Below, piece after piece: positions 1 through 9,539 of a DNA stretch of 25,248 nucleotides. Made by a program: the position numbers and the translations under genes. Position 1 is the first letter of the stretch. The number at the start of each line of letters is the position of its first letter. The DNA comes from Chara braunii (lineage: Eukaryota; Streptophyta; Charophyceae; Charales; Characeae): assembly GCA_003427395.1 (NCBI GenBank), contig BFEA01000079.1:2441342-2466589 (forward strand), in the 5' to 3' direction. The notes beneath the pieces were generated by a model. It was not told the origin of the DNA and did no database searches. It saw nothing but the letters and a program-made list of their open reading frames with translations.

Positions 1-75
<75 letters not shown>
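1..75. repeat. (TG)n microsatellite
   Basis: An uninterrupted TG dinucleotide array opens the window and probably extends beyond its left edge. No gene is associated with it. Confidence 0.98.
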
Positions 76-76
<1 letters not shown>

Positions 77-207
77 AAAGAAAGTCCAACGAAACAGTCC
101 AGTACACTCATGCTTTTTCGGAGTACAAAGAATAAGAGAAAAAATAAAAGAAAACGAATTGAAATAAAAAAATAAAACGGCGGTCTATATCACCATGTTC
201 TAGCGAC

Positions 208-253
208 AAATCAATCAATCAATCAATAAATAAATAAATCAATCAATCAATCA
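208..253. repeat. AATC/AATA tetranucleotide microsatellite
   Basis: Imperfect tandem tetranucleotides: AATC units, then AATA units, then AATC again. Short and low complexity; no function can be inferred. Confidence 0.9.
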
Positions 254-254
254 C

Positions 255-1190
255 CCCAGACCACTTCCTAGAGGGTGAGGCATGCAACACCTCAAGCAAT
301 GCACCTGATAAAGAATCATCCGCAAAGCAGTCTGTCATTGAAAAGATTAGGAACGTAAGGCGACAAGTGTATGCATGTCTAATCTTAGGTCGGGAGTAGG
401 ATGAAATGAGTAACTTTGGCAGCGCATCTCATCAAGTCAAAACTAAGACAAAACGACTACCTTGTCGGCTGCATTGAGGTTATTGTTGAAAGTCAACTCT
501 CCGTTGGCGGCTGTATGATTTTTGTGGAATTCGACCCACAGGGTGGTCGGATTTTATTTTGATGTTGTGTTATTGGATGTATCTAATAATTATCTAGATT
601 CATTCGGTTATCATTCCCGCTTGGATATATGTTTATGTCGACTTCGGTTGATCTTTTTTTATAATTAGTGGTTGTTATGTTTTTCTTTTTAACCGGTGAC
701 CAAAGGGACTAGGATATTGGGGTTTTCACACTAGGTTGAGACTTTCCTAGTAGATTGGCGTATGTTTCGTACTTAGGAGATCAGCGCCCTAAGGAACGGA
801 CGACGTCCAGGTTCAATAGGCGTTTAATTGCGCATACCTATACTACAGCGAGCGAGCAAAACGCCCACGGTTGACCCACCTCTGCAACTGCATTTAAAAA
901 CTTTCGCACGTGGGTCGGCAGCTCGGTAGGGATACGCCCCTAAGGGTGGTGACAGCCCCTTAGGGAAGTAAGCTTATGCCCCGCGGGAACCTGTCTTGTC
1001 GTAGGGAACCGCGGGATGTACAGCTGGCGCACCCGGCTAGAGCGGCGAAGGGACGACGCAACCGTGACCGTCTCGGCGACTCGCGGGATTACTTATGCGT
1101 CGTTCTCAAGTTGTCTCTATATTGGTTAAGTTTTTCGTTTGAACTCCTGCGTGACATGGCCGGGAGGGCCCTCGCTCGCGCGGGGGCCGA
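255..1190. other. Unassigned region, no convincing gene
   Basis: No long coding frame or RNA gene was recognised here. The right half (about 780-1200) is visibly richer in G+C than the flanking satellite. At 938-965 two 9-base arms, CCCTAAGGG and CCCTTAGGG, can form a small hairpin. On the minus strand around 450-545 a 37-residue open stretch with balanced composition (containing LWVEFHKNHTAANGELTF) is followed by AAG|GTAGTC, a possible splice donor. That is too short to call a gene. Confidence 0.5.
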
Positions 1191-1191
1191 T

Positions 1192-1700
1192 GCGCTCGAT
1201 AGCGGAACACTACCAAGTGAAAGATTGACGAAAACATGATAAAAACTTGATAAGGCACATGCGCATGACTAGCGGAAGTACCCAAGAGTGAAGCGGAACA
1301 CTACTAAGCGAAGATTGACGAAAACATGAGAGAAGTCTGACAAGGCACACTCACATGACTAATGGAAACACCCAAAAGTGAAGCGGAACACTACCTAGTG
1401 AAAGACTGACGAAAACATGAAAAACTTGATAAGGCACATTCACATGAGTAGTGGAAGCGCCCAAGAGTAAAGCGGAACACTACCAAGTGGAAAATTGATG
1501 AAATGTATGAGAGAAATTTGACAAGGCAGATGCACAAGACTATTGGAAGCATCCTAAAGTAAAGCGGAACACTACCAAGTGGAAGATTGAGAAAAAGCAT
1601 GAAAGAAACTTGACAAGGCACATGCACATGACTAGTGGAAGCACCCAAGAGTGAAGCGGAACACTACCAAGTGTAAGATTAACGTGACTTTGAAGAAAAA
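1192..1700. repeat. ~90-bp tandem satellite
   Basis: The marker AGCGGAACACTAC recurs at about 1201, 1292, 1382, 1471, 1563 and 1655, giving spacings of 89-92 bases. Each unit also contains a GATTGACGAAAACATGA-like segment and a CACATG-ACTAGTGGAAG segment. The copies differ by scattered substitutions and 1-3 base indels. Short frames inside it are not coding. Confidence 0.93.
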
Positions 1701-3560
1701 ATGCGAAAACATATGCACATGGTTAGTTGAACCAATAACCAAAGTAACAAGTTTTATGAGAGTGGAGAAATAGATAAAATAAAAAAAAAGTAAGCACACA
1801 ACACTAGAAGAAGCAATAATTAAAGTCATGATTTACACCCAAGTGGAAAATGGAACAAAATGTGGAGGAAAAAAATGACAAAGCACTCACCCAAGGCTAG
1901 TGAAGGCAAAACCCAAAGTTACGATTTATATTAGAGTGGAGAAATAAATAAAACAAAAGAAAAGAGAACTCACGTTACTAAAAGAAGCAAAATCAATGCG
2001 ACAATTTACACCCAAGTGAAAGATGAGACGAAAGGAAATAATGACAAAACACTCACCCAAGGCTAGTGAAGGCAAAACCCAAAGTTACGATTTACTTTCG
2101 AGTGAAGAAATTGACAAAACAAGAGAGAGTGAAGCTCACGATACTAAAAGAAGCAATAATGAAAGTGACAATTTACACCCAATTGAAAGATGAAACAAAA
2201 CATGGAGGAAAATATGACAAAACACTCCCCCAAGTCTAATGAAGGCAAAACCCAAAGTTGCGATTTATATTGGAGTGAAGACATATAGTATGCAAGAGAG
2301 AAGGGAACTCACAATACTAGAACACGCAATAATCAAAGTGGCGATTTACACCAAAGTGAAAGATGAAACAAAACATGACGAAAAATACGACAAAACACTC
2401 ACAAAAAACTAGTGAAGACAAAAAACCAAAGTTGCGATTTACATTGGAGTGAATAATTAGAAAAAAAATTGAGAAGGAATCTCAACACTACAAGAAACAA
2501 GAATCAAATTGACGATTTACACCCAAGTTAAAATTGAGACAAAACATGGAGGAAAATATGACAAAAAAATCACCTAAGGCTAGTGAAGGCAAAACTCAAA
2601 GTTGTGATTTATAATCGCGTGAAGAAATGAACAAAACAAGAGAGAACGAAACTCACAATACTAGAAGAAGCAAGAATCAAAGTGACCATTTATGGAATAA
2701 AACATGAAGGAAAATATGACAAAATACTAACCCAAGGCTAATGAAGCAAAAAACAAAGTTGTGATTTACATGGAGGCAAAGAAATAGACAAAACAAGAGA
2801 GAAGGAAACTCACAACACTAGAAGAAGCAATAATCAAAGTGACAATTTACATCAAGTGGAAGATGGGATAAAACATGAAGGAAACGATGACAAAACACTC
2901 ATTCAAGGTTAGTGGAGGCAACAATCGAAGTCTCGATTTGCGGTGGAGTGAATAAATAAACAAAACAAAATAAAATAAAACTCACAACACTAGAAGAAAC
3001 AAAAATCAAAATGACGATTTACACCCTAGTGGAAGATGTGTAAAAATATGGAGGAAAATATGACAAACCACTCACCCAAGGCTAGTGAAGGAAAAACCTT
3101 AAATTAAGATTTATATGGGAGTGAAAAAATAAACAAAGCACGAGAAAAGAAAGTTCAAAATACTAGAAAAAGCAAGAATCAATGTGACCATTTACACCCA
3201 AGCGAAAAATGAAACAAAACATGGAGAAAACAATAACAAAACACTCACCCGAGACTAGTGAACAAAGTTATGATTTACATTGGAGTGAAAAAATACACAA
3301 AATAAGAGAGAAGGAAACTCATAACAATAGAAGAAGCAAAAATCAAAAAGGGGATTTACACCAATGTGGAAGATGGTAAAAACATGAAGGAAAGATGACA
3401 AAATACTCACACAAGGTTAGGCAAAACCCAAAGTTGCGATTTACATTTGAGTGAAAAAATAGACGAAACAAGATAGAAGGAAGTTCACAACACTAGAAGA
3501 AGCAAAAATCAAACTGATGATTTTCATGAGTGTAAGGAAATAAACCAAATGGAGGCAACC
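1700..3560. repeat. ~170-bp dimeric tandem satellite
   Basis: The marker ATTTACACCC (or close variants) recurs at about 1831, 2004, 2171, 2344, 2515, 2685, 2845, 3017, 3190 and 3354, a period of about 160-173 bases. Each unit holds two related halves of about 80-94 bases, both with a GATTTA core followed by an AGTG-purine stretch. The array therefore looks like a dimerised form of the 90-bp monomer found immediately to its left. Copies are well diverged. Confidence 0.9.
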
Positions 3561-3616
3561 TCTAGTGGGGGTGCTACTATTTACTCTTGTTATACTTGGG
3601 ATGTTAGTTACGAAGA

Positions 3617-3812
3617 TAAGGGAGGGGGGGGGGAGAAAAAGGATAAACTGAAGAGGGGAAGGGGGAGAAGGAGAAGAGGAAAGGAAAACGAATAAGGAAG
3701 AAGCAGAGGAAGAAGAAAGAGAAGAAGATAAAGAAGAAGAAAGTAAAAGAAAGAAGAAGAAGAAAAGTAAGGGAAAAAAAAAGAAAAAGTAATGAAGAAA
3801 AGGAGCACATTT
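3617..3812. repeat. Purine-rich (GAA/GGA) tract
   Basis: About 200 bases that are almost entirely A and G on the plus strand, dominated by GAAGAA and GGAA units and preceded by a run of G near 3625. The long minus-strand frames here are poly-Ser/Leu/Phe artefacts of the composition. Mirror-like purine tracts of this kind can adopt triplex structures; that is inference. Confidence 0.9.
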
Positions 3813-3986
3813 TTTTTTTCGACTCATCTCCTCTACAGTCTTGACCTTGAGATGTCAACCTTGATGAAACTTTCTCTTTCTTTGCACACTTGTCCTTCGA
3901 CTATGGCTTCCTTCCTCGTTAAGCCTTTCTCATCCGCCCTTCCTCAATCTCTCTCTGACTAAGGTGAACTCCTATTACTAAGGTTA
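3788..3986. repeat. 205-bp tandem duplication, copy 1
   Basis: First copy of a direct tandem repeat with an offset of 205 bases, beginning AGTAATGAAGAAA and ending CTATTACTAAGGTTA. It contains GACTCATCTCCTCTACAGTC at 3821 and differs from copy 2 at only a few positions. No coding function was recognised. Confidence 0.93.
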
Positions 3987-3992
3987 AAAAAA

Positions 3993-4191
3993 AGTGATGA
4001 AGAAAGGGAGCACCTTTTTTTTTCCGACTCATCTCCTCTACAGTCTTGACCTTGAGATGTCAACCTTGATGAAACTTTCTCTTTCTTTGTACACTTGTCC
4101 TTCGGCTATGGTTTCCTTCCTCGTTAAGCCTTTCTCATCCTCCCTTTCTCAATCTCTCTCTGACTAAGGTGAACTCCTATTACTAAGGTTA
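3993..4191. repeat. 205-bp tandem duplication, copy 2
   Basis: Second copy, beginning AGTGATGAAGAAA and ending CTATTACTAAGGTTA. The few differences from copy 1, including TGTACACTTG for TGCACACTTG and CGGCTATGG for CGACTATGG, suggest a fairly recent duplication. Copy 1 abuts the purine tract. Confidence 0.93.
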
Positions 4192-5007
4192 TGCAATCCC
4201 CTTCTCTAGGAGGGCTAAGGGGACTTTCTCTAACCCTCTTCCTCAAAGGTTGGGGTTTATGGCGGAACACTCCCCTATGCCAACACTACTTCTACCAACG
4301 TTTGTACCTGCTTCCACTATCGTACAATTTCCCCCAAGCTCTCTTACTGACAACGATTTCCCTCCTCTCACTCCGGTTGAGTCTCGTGCTCTCTTGAGCT
4401 CATTTGGAGATCACGTACTTGCCTCGTACAAATGTGTGTGTGGTGAACTGCTCCCCCAACTTAAATAGGCTGGCACACTCCGACCAGCCCTTTGGCCTCT
4501 CCTAAGTGCCCAAGGTGAACCAAACCCCAAGATACCCGTAAGGCATGCTTTCGCTAGAAAGTCTTTCCTGAAGCATATGAATCTTATTTTCGCCAGTTAC
4601 CTGCAGTCCGAGTGGTTGGTACCAGCTCGGCCTACCTTTGTGGTCATCCTAGGCCTCATTTTCATCTTGAGTTGCTGCCTCATGGTTTCGAATATTCAAG
4701 GGGCAGCCTTGGTTGAAAATAAAATGCCTTGTGGGTCTTTTCTTCGATTTTCTTTAGTCCTACTTCAATTTGAATGGGTTGAGGTACCTCCTTGTATCTC
4801 GTAGCATTTTCTTCCTTGGATATGTTTGAGATCCAAGACCAAGATTAATCTGAGCTACCCACAAGTGACCCTTGCTTTCGATTTGAGCCCCATGACTCTC
4901 CTTTTCAATTTCGGGTGCATATGGCCTCAATTTTTTGCCACATGCACAATTCTGGTTTTTTTTTTTTTTTTTTTCCCCCTCTATTTTGAGTTACCAACTC
5001 ATTTCAA

Positions 5008-5095
5008 AGTTGACCGTTTGAGTTGACACTACAAAAAACGGTCATATCTTCTCTTCCATACATTAGAATATGACCCAAAAGAAAATCGGTCAACT
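5008..5095. repeat. Nested inverted repeats built on TGACC/GGTCA
   Basis: Three exact complementary arm pairs are packed into 88 bases. AGTTGACCG (5008-5016) pairs with CGGTCAACT (5087-5095), TGACCGTTT (5011-5019) with AAACGGTCA (5036-5044), and GGTCATAT (5040-5047) with ATATGACC (5068-5075). The pairs compete with one another. TTGAC cores also resemble WRKY W-boxes, but nothing downstream supports a promoter. Confidence 0.75.
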
Positions 5096-5170
5096 ATCTT
5101 TTGTTTTTATCTTATTTTTCTCTTTTTAATTTTAATTTTATCAAGATATTGCCCCAAAGGTCTTATCTCC

Positions 5171-5205
5171 TCACTCTGGATTGACCTCCAGTAAATCCGG
5201 AGTGA
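5171..5205. repeat. Hairpin (12-bp arms, 11-nt loop)
   Basis: TCACTCTGGATT at 5171-5182 and AATCCGGAGTGA at 5194-5205 are complementary except for one T/G position. It lies about 120 bases left of the Penelope-like element boundary. Function unknown; not followed by a T run that would suggest a terminator. Confidence 0.75.
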
Positions 5206-5327
5206 TGAGGTCATAATAGAGACATGTAATTCCTTACTGTGTCAGTACTAACAGACCAACCATTTTCTCTCCGCCTTTTTCTCCCGCTTTGTCTCATCCC
5301 TCCTCCTTTGTAGACTTTTTCTTCTAG

Positions 5328-5402
5328 TAGGATGATATGTCACAGGAGAAGTTAGATCAGAATACACTCTGTGTAGAACACATGCAGTACTCGATCAAAT
5401 CT
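5328..5402 (-). repeat. 75-bp direct terminal repeat of the PLE (3' side)
   Basis: Matches 10272-10346 in the same orientation with three substitutions in 75 positions. It contains CTCTGTGTAGAACACATGCA in both copies. This may be a pseudo-LTR, as commonly produced by PLEs, or a long target-site duplication; the window alone cannot decide. Confidence 0.9.
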
Positions 5403-5974
5403 CACACAGTCACCTGGGGTGACAAGTAGACAATGGACACGAACATTGTATCAGGTTCCACTGAATCATTCCAACAAACCCAAGAACCACCATCAAACCA
5501 CATACACATCCGCGGTGATGGTCTACAGACCGGCCGACCACGGTACCTGAGAGGGCGTACTACGTCTTACGTCCATCTATTTATAGTCCAAAACTCGCGT
5601 GGGTCCGTCCGCCTCCCTGAGGTCGGGGGGCCCAGGTACCATAACCCAAACCAACCCAGTGGTCAAAATAATCGTAGCAAGCTACCAGAGTCTGGTATAA
5701 GGCTCAAAGCTAAAAACAAAACCAAAAAACAAACTAATACCTGACCCGAAAAGACAAAGGGCGTCCACATTCAGTCCAAATAGAAAGAACAAACCAAGCT
5801 CAATAATAAAAGGCTCAGCAAAAAACCCTGTTAAATTCTAACACAATGACCCTGTCCACTATTTTATTCAACTGAGAAGTGAAGCTTGTGGGTAACGACT
5901 AATAGCGCTACAAAGGTACCAGAATTGTACTACAATCATTAACTCCGATAAGGACAACAAACAAAAGCAACCAT
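5403..5974 (-). other. PLE 3' non-coding region
   Basis: Lies between the end of the RT reading frame and the 3' direct repeat. A plus-strand frame at 5433-5744 has no recognisable motif and an Asn/Gln/Lys-rich end, so I treat it as non-coding. Both KpnI-like GGTACC sites and a TATTTATA sequence (about 5579) are visible, with no evidence of function. Confidence 0.6.
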
Positions 5975-6643
5975 TTATTGCCACAAGTTATCACGTCTGC
6001 AAGCAAATCTACGGAACACTCGATTCACAAACTTTATAGGGAAATCTTTCTTAACCAATTCCTGCTGCAGCCCAAACACCTTCCCCAGAATTTCAGATCG
6101 GATCGAAGTATTTCGATCAACTCGATGCAAATGACTTCCTATCATAGCACTCTTTTGCTTCTTACTTCCCCATGATCGAAATGACTGTCCATTCTTGATG
6201 AGCAAATCCCCCTTTGTCCAAATGTTGTCCTTATTCCTAGACATCTGAATGCTTCCCAGAAACGGATCACATTGCTACATGCGAATTTGGCACCCAAGGA
6301 AATTTAGTGTTCCCGTGCCGTTGTCGGTGCGTTTCAAAGTCAAATTGCTGGGGTAGCATTTGACGAAAGAGTCAAAGATAAACGATCTCGTTGTCTCGTC
6401 TCTACTTGAGATAAGTAACAAAACATCGTCAATTAATCTCATCACACTCAAACATCGACTGACACGTCCAAGTGAACAGGTTAACCGATATTCTGAGTAG
6501 GCACACATAATACATGCAATGGGTGGACTCATGCTTTTTCCCATAGAGACACCCACTTCCTGTTTGAGGAGTACTCCTGTTGCATAGAAATAGGCGTGCT
6601 CAATTTCCAAATGCACAAAACTCAAAATATCCTTGAGATGCAT
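5975..6643 (-). pseudogene. PLE reverse transcriptase, C-terminal part (palm motifs B and C, thumb)
   Basis: From 6643 the frame gives an RT motif-B segment (GVSMGKSMSPPIAC), then motif C as LIDDVLLLI (Asp pair at about 6430-6425), then LNFLGCQIRM. A single in-frame TAG at 6275-6277 interrupts it. The same frame then resumes to 5975 with a thumb-like segment (KSAMIGSHLHRVDRNTS, then VFGLQQELVKKDFPIKFV), resembling the Lys-rich helix and xxGYP region that follows RT in PLEs. RT would copy the element RNA at a GIY-YIG-cut target. The catalytic Asp pair is present. One premature stop, plus a frame change from the upstream part, make it a pseudogene. Confidence 0.85.
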
Positions 6644-6900
6644 GTTGCAACGCTGAAGGAAGTACCCTTCCCCCGCGAGTTGACTCGCACGAACTCATGG
6701 CCTTTGTTGACGTGATAGTCAATGATCCAGTCGACAGCTCGCAGAATCTCATCATGTGGAAGTTTGTTGAACATCTCCTTGATGTCGAAGGTGTAGGAAG
6801 TAATCAGTCGATCCTTCCCTAGTTTACCCAACTTATTGTTAATCACGTCCAACTGAGTGGTCAGATCCGATACTGCTCGTAAATTAAAGTGTCATCATTT
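6622..6900 (-). pseudogene. PLE reverse transcriptase, palm motif A segment
   Basis: Continues in the same frame as the upstream RT part after two adjacent TGA codons (about 6895-6900). It contains TSYTFDIKEMFNKLPHDEI, the RT motif A with its catalytic Asp. A frame change near 6660 is needed to pass from GKGTSF into the downstream motif-B frame, where the overlapping reading gives LQRCNMHLKDILSF. Both lesions are inactivating as the sequence stands. The conserved order A-B-C across the breaks shows they belonged to one protein. Confidence 0.83.
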
Positions 6901-7830
6901 AGGTAGTGAGTAGAGCAAATGATTCAGGCTTTTTGCTACGATGCGTGCTGTTCGCACAGTCGGTTCACCGAAAGAGGGGCAAATTGGGCGGTAACAACTA
7001 AGATTCTTATGTTTAAGGATCACGTAAGCCGAGCTAAACTTGCCCTCCTGATTCCAACACACAAATTTACGAAGATTCCGGTGGCTTATGTCCTCACGTA
7101 CTTCCCTCAGTACTTCGGTCTCAGAGTAATTAACAACTCGATATCCAGGGTTACAAACAAAGGTTTTCATCATAGCATCGAAATACACAGCAAGGCACAT
7201 AGCCACTGATTCCCCAGAGTTCCGATCGACTGCAGAAATGACTAGATCACCCGGACGAGATTTTAAGGCAAGTACTTCATCAGTCGAGATGTTCAGACAA
7301 GGGTCATTGCTAGACGTAAGGCATGACGAGAGATCCATGTTGGAGCAATCTGGTATATTACCATTCAAATTCTTCCAGCTGCGGAAGCCCTCAACCAGTT
7401 CCTGCCGAAGCAAATGGAGCCTATCAATGGCCTTAATTTTCGAAATATTATTCGCGTTCAGTAGGAGTGGGTGCAAACCAGCTACTTCACTCAACCGAAA
7501 TAATACATGCCCATTCATGCGTGGGAATTCCATATTTGTGCAACAACAGGTAAACACACATCGTGTTGATGAATTACGATGATTGTGCAAGATGTCGGCT
7601 ATCGTTGGATTCTTAGTCCCAACGATGCGAAGTTTCCTATGTGCTCGGAGCATGAAGCTCTGTGGTAACTCACACAAAGACAAGGCATCATTTGCAACTT
7701 TCCTGAATTCTGACGTAACAAGCCTATCGTCAAATTTGACTCGAAATGTAAGGTCTGAGGACAGACTGAGTCCAAAACGTTCCAGTGAGTCCAAAATGTT
7801 CTCGGAAACATCGAGAAACCAACCTATGAA
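6895..7830 (-). pseudogene. PLE reverse transcriptase N-terminal region with Cys-rich CxC linker
   Basis: An open stretch of 299 codons from 7794. Around residues 79-85 it has TRCVFTCCCTNM, containing a CxC. This fits the short CxC-bearing domain that joins endonuclease to RT in N-terminal-endonuclease PLEs. Further on, GDLVISAVDRNSGESVAM matches the early RT fingers, and SAYVILKHKNLSCYRPIC followed by a TARIVAKSLNHLL helix matches the RT2 region. It ends at tandem TGA codons after LLYSLPK. The true protein probably enters from another frame near 7800-7830, where the upstream linker frame ends. No start codon of its own is implied. Confidence 0.83.
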
Positions 7831-8275
7831 GATACTTTCTCGTCGAATTCCTTAAAAAATCTTTGATCACACGATAGATTCGTAGTATCGATTTCATATC
7901 CCAACGATATAATTCATTCAGTTTGTTCGGGTTACGCAGGATACCCACCAAAAACGTCTTGAGGTACTTGCAACGAGATTTTCACTTAACCACATGCAGG
8001 ATCCGAAATACACCACCCCTTTCAAACAAGCCTTTGCATTCCTTCAGGGTAATCGTACGCGAAAGATACAAAAATTTATAGTCCCCAAACACTCTCGACA
8101 ACTTCTTCCAACTCGGGGTCCAGTCCTTTCCACCATCGGATCGTATCACACAGCTAAGGTTGTCAGTGTCCAGAAAAGAGTGGAGATCCAAGAAACTAGA
8201 GTTGTCAGATACTCGATGGAATCGAATAGGTGTTACAGGGAGGGCTCCAGAGAGACTATCCGACTTACCCTTGCA
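7830..8275 (-). pseudogene. PLE interdomain linker between endonuclease and RT
   Basis: The frame that carries GIY-YIG continues leftward past TAG at 8276 and TGA at about 7982 with protein-like sequence. One piece is VIRSDGGKDWTPSWKKLSRV, then FLYLSRTITLKECKGLFERG. The next is KYLKTFLVGILRNPNKLNEL, then WDMKSILRIYRVIKDFLRN. I recognise no domain. Its even composition and shared frame support it as the linker of the same broken polyprotein. Two stops and a frame exit near 7830 are the visible lesions. Confidence 0.6.
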
Positions 8276-8789
8276 CTAATTCCTCTCGTTCTTCCCCAAG
8301 TTCTTCCTTCTCCCTGACCTCTTTAGTTTATTTTTCACTCCCGTGGTATTAAGGAAAGGTGACCACCGATTGATATACAATTCTTCTAGTTTACCCAGTT
8401 CATTACCCTCGATATAGTCTACTAGAATAAGCACATAGTTCCCCGTACCGAATGAAGCGATCCAGCGACGAAAGTGCGATTGCGTGCGGCGACGGACAAC
8501 GTATAAATGTTCACGCCAACGCGTGGTGCAGTCACGTGTCGTCTTCCCTATATAATATGACTTACAATACGGGGGAGACAACTATGTAGACCATGTTACT
8601 CAATCCCAAAAATCCTATCCCATGCACCTCGTACAATACCAGCCATTGGTCCACGCACTTCTGCAACCACCTAACGCGTCCGGTCAAAGCTAGAAGAATG
8701 ATAGTCAGACGAAGTAGTCTTTCTAGTTTTCGGTCAACAATCTTGGCACTACACCGAACACTCGTAACATATCTGCACAATCCCCACAA
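8276..8789 (-). pseudogene. PLE GIY-YIG endonuclease domain (frameshifted)
   Basis: The N-terminal half reads in one frame to NMVYIVVSP and the C-terminal half in the next frame from SPPYCKSYYIGKTTRD, joined at a C5 run (plus-strand G5 at 8571-8575). Across that junction the spacing between VYI and YIG is 10 residues, as expected for GIY-YIG nucleases. The catalytic Arg is in TTRWREH, about 10 residues after YIG, and the catalytic Glu in GKLEELYINRW about 45 later. This domain would nick target DNA to prime reverse transcription. Cys/His residues of the animal PLE CCHH motif are not seen. The domain lies before RT, the reverse of canonical Penelope. A basic tail (KLKRSGRRKNLGK) ends at TAG 8276. 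Confidence 0.85.
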
Positions 8790-8810
8790 TCAATCAGGAT
8801 CAAACCCACA

Positions 8811-9539
8811 TCACTCGAGGTCATTGGCTGGGGTTTCAACAGCTTCAGTGTCATTTGAAACAGATATGGGGATTCCCTCAATCGCTTGGTTGCCCTCAGG
8901 AAACTGACGCCTGGAGCGATACTCAGCGATATCGAAAATCGCATCGATCTTACCCTCGTAGTGCAAACCCTCTTCTCGGCAGATTCTTTGGAATTCATCC
9001 TCGTTGCTGTCTTTCAGTTCTCGCATGACGGCGTCACGGTAGCGCAACCTCAGTACAACTTTACTGACCGGAGTGATGCGGCCGCTTGGTGGTGAATCTG
9101 GTGATGCCTTCTTGCCAGATTTGACTACTTTGTCGAGCGGGGTCTTCACTTGAGATTTCCTCTTAGCTCGTACCATGATGCATCCCACCTTCTTCCTGGC
9201 CTTAGATCTTGTCAACCGCTCCGTAGGTAGCATCGGTCTGGCGACCTTCCTCGGAGTCCGCTTAGCTGGCATCTCCATCGGTGGGCTTCCTTCGAGGACC
9301 ACGTCCGCTTCACGCTTTTGCTTCTCGGAGATGCACAGCTGCCGAGTCTTTTCAATGAGTTCTTGAGTCACACTCGCTTCGCTCCCATCATCGCTGCTGT
9401 CGGTAGAAGAAGAAAACGACCCCGCTCCATGCCCTGACTCCAGTTTCTTATTTCTCTTAACATCCTGCTTCCCGGCCATTAGCGTCGGTATCATTGACCA
9501 CTTCATCTGCTTGATCCAGTCATCCTTAATTTCACCCAT
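8811..9539 (-). CDS. PLE second ORF: basic, Ser/Asp-rich protein of unknown function
   Basis: Encodes 242 residues from the ATG directly after the stop of the CCHC ORF, in the same frame, ending at TGA 8811-8813. Visible parts are an acidic Ser/Asp patch (residues about 43-55, SSSTDSSDDGSEAS), a strongly basic Pro/Lys/Arg middle (KRTPRKVARP and later RSKARKKVG), and a C-terminal part that looks folded (VVLRLRYRDAVMRELKD, then HYEGKIDAIFDIAEYRSRR). I recognise no domain. The basic stretches suggest nucleic-acid binding. It may be the continuation of the upstream protein past a nonsense codon and may join the endonuclease downstream, but two TGA codons (8811 and about 8790) and a frame question separate them. 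Confidence 0.65.
   Translation of the reverse strand: MGEIKDDWIKQMKWSMIPTLMAGKQDVKRNKKLESGHGAGSFSSSTDSSDDGSEASVTQELIEKTRQLCISEKQKREADVVLEGSPPMEMPAKRTPRKVARPMLPTERLTRSKARKKVGCIMVRAKRKSQVKTPLDKVVKSGKKASPDSPPSGRITPVSKVVLRLRYRDAVMRELKDSNEDEFQRICREEGLHYEGKIDAIFDIAEYRSRRQFPEGNQAIEGIPISVSNDTEAVETPANDLE

Larger units (their letters stand above)
4192..5327. other. Intergenic region with no convincing gene; T tract and inverted repeats
   Basis: Short frames exist on the plus strand (for example 4250-4468) but none has recognisable motifs, and they overlap each other in different frames. A T-run lies at about 4958-4975. Nested inverted repeats lie at 5008-5095 and a 12-bp-arm hairpin at 5171-5205, listed separately. 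This segment is the left flank of the Penelope-like element. Confidence 0.6.

Noticed and set aside
976-1239. 87-codon plus-strand frame in the G+C-rich patch
   Set aside because: Arg-rich, no domain, and its end runs into the satellite; no sign of selection.
1192-3560. Possible CRISPR-like array
   Set aside because: The whole unit repeats without unique spacers, copies are diverged, and there are no cas-like genes; it is satellite DNA in a eukaryotic context.
3441-3858. Three overlapping minus-strand frames of 66-128 codons
   Set aside because: They are poly-Phe/Leu/Ser/Pro translations of the purine tract in all three frames; composition alone explains them.
7238-7855. Plus-strand frames of 90-114 codons opposite the RT
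   Set aside because: Antisense shadows of the RT region, which has clear motifs on the minus strand.
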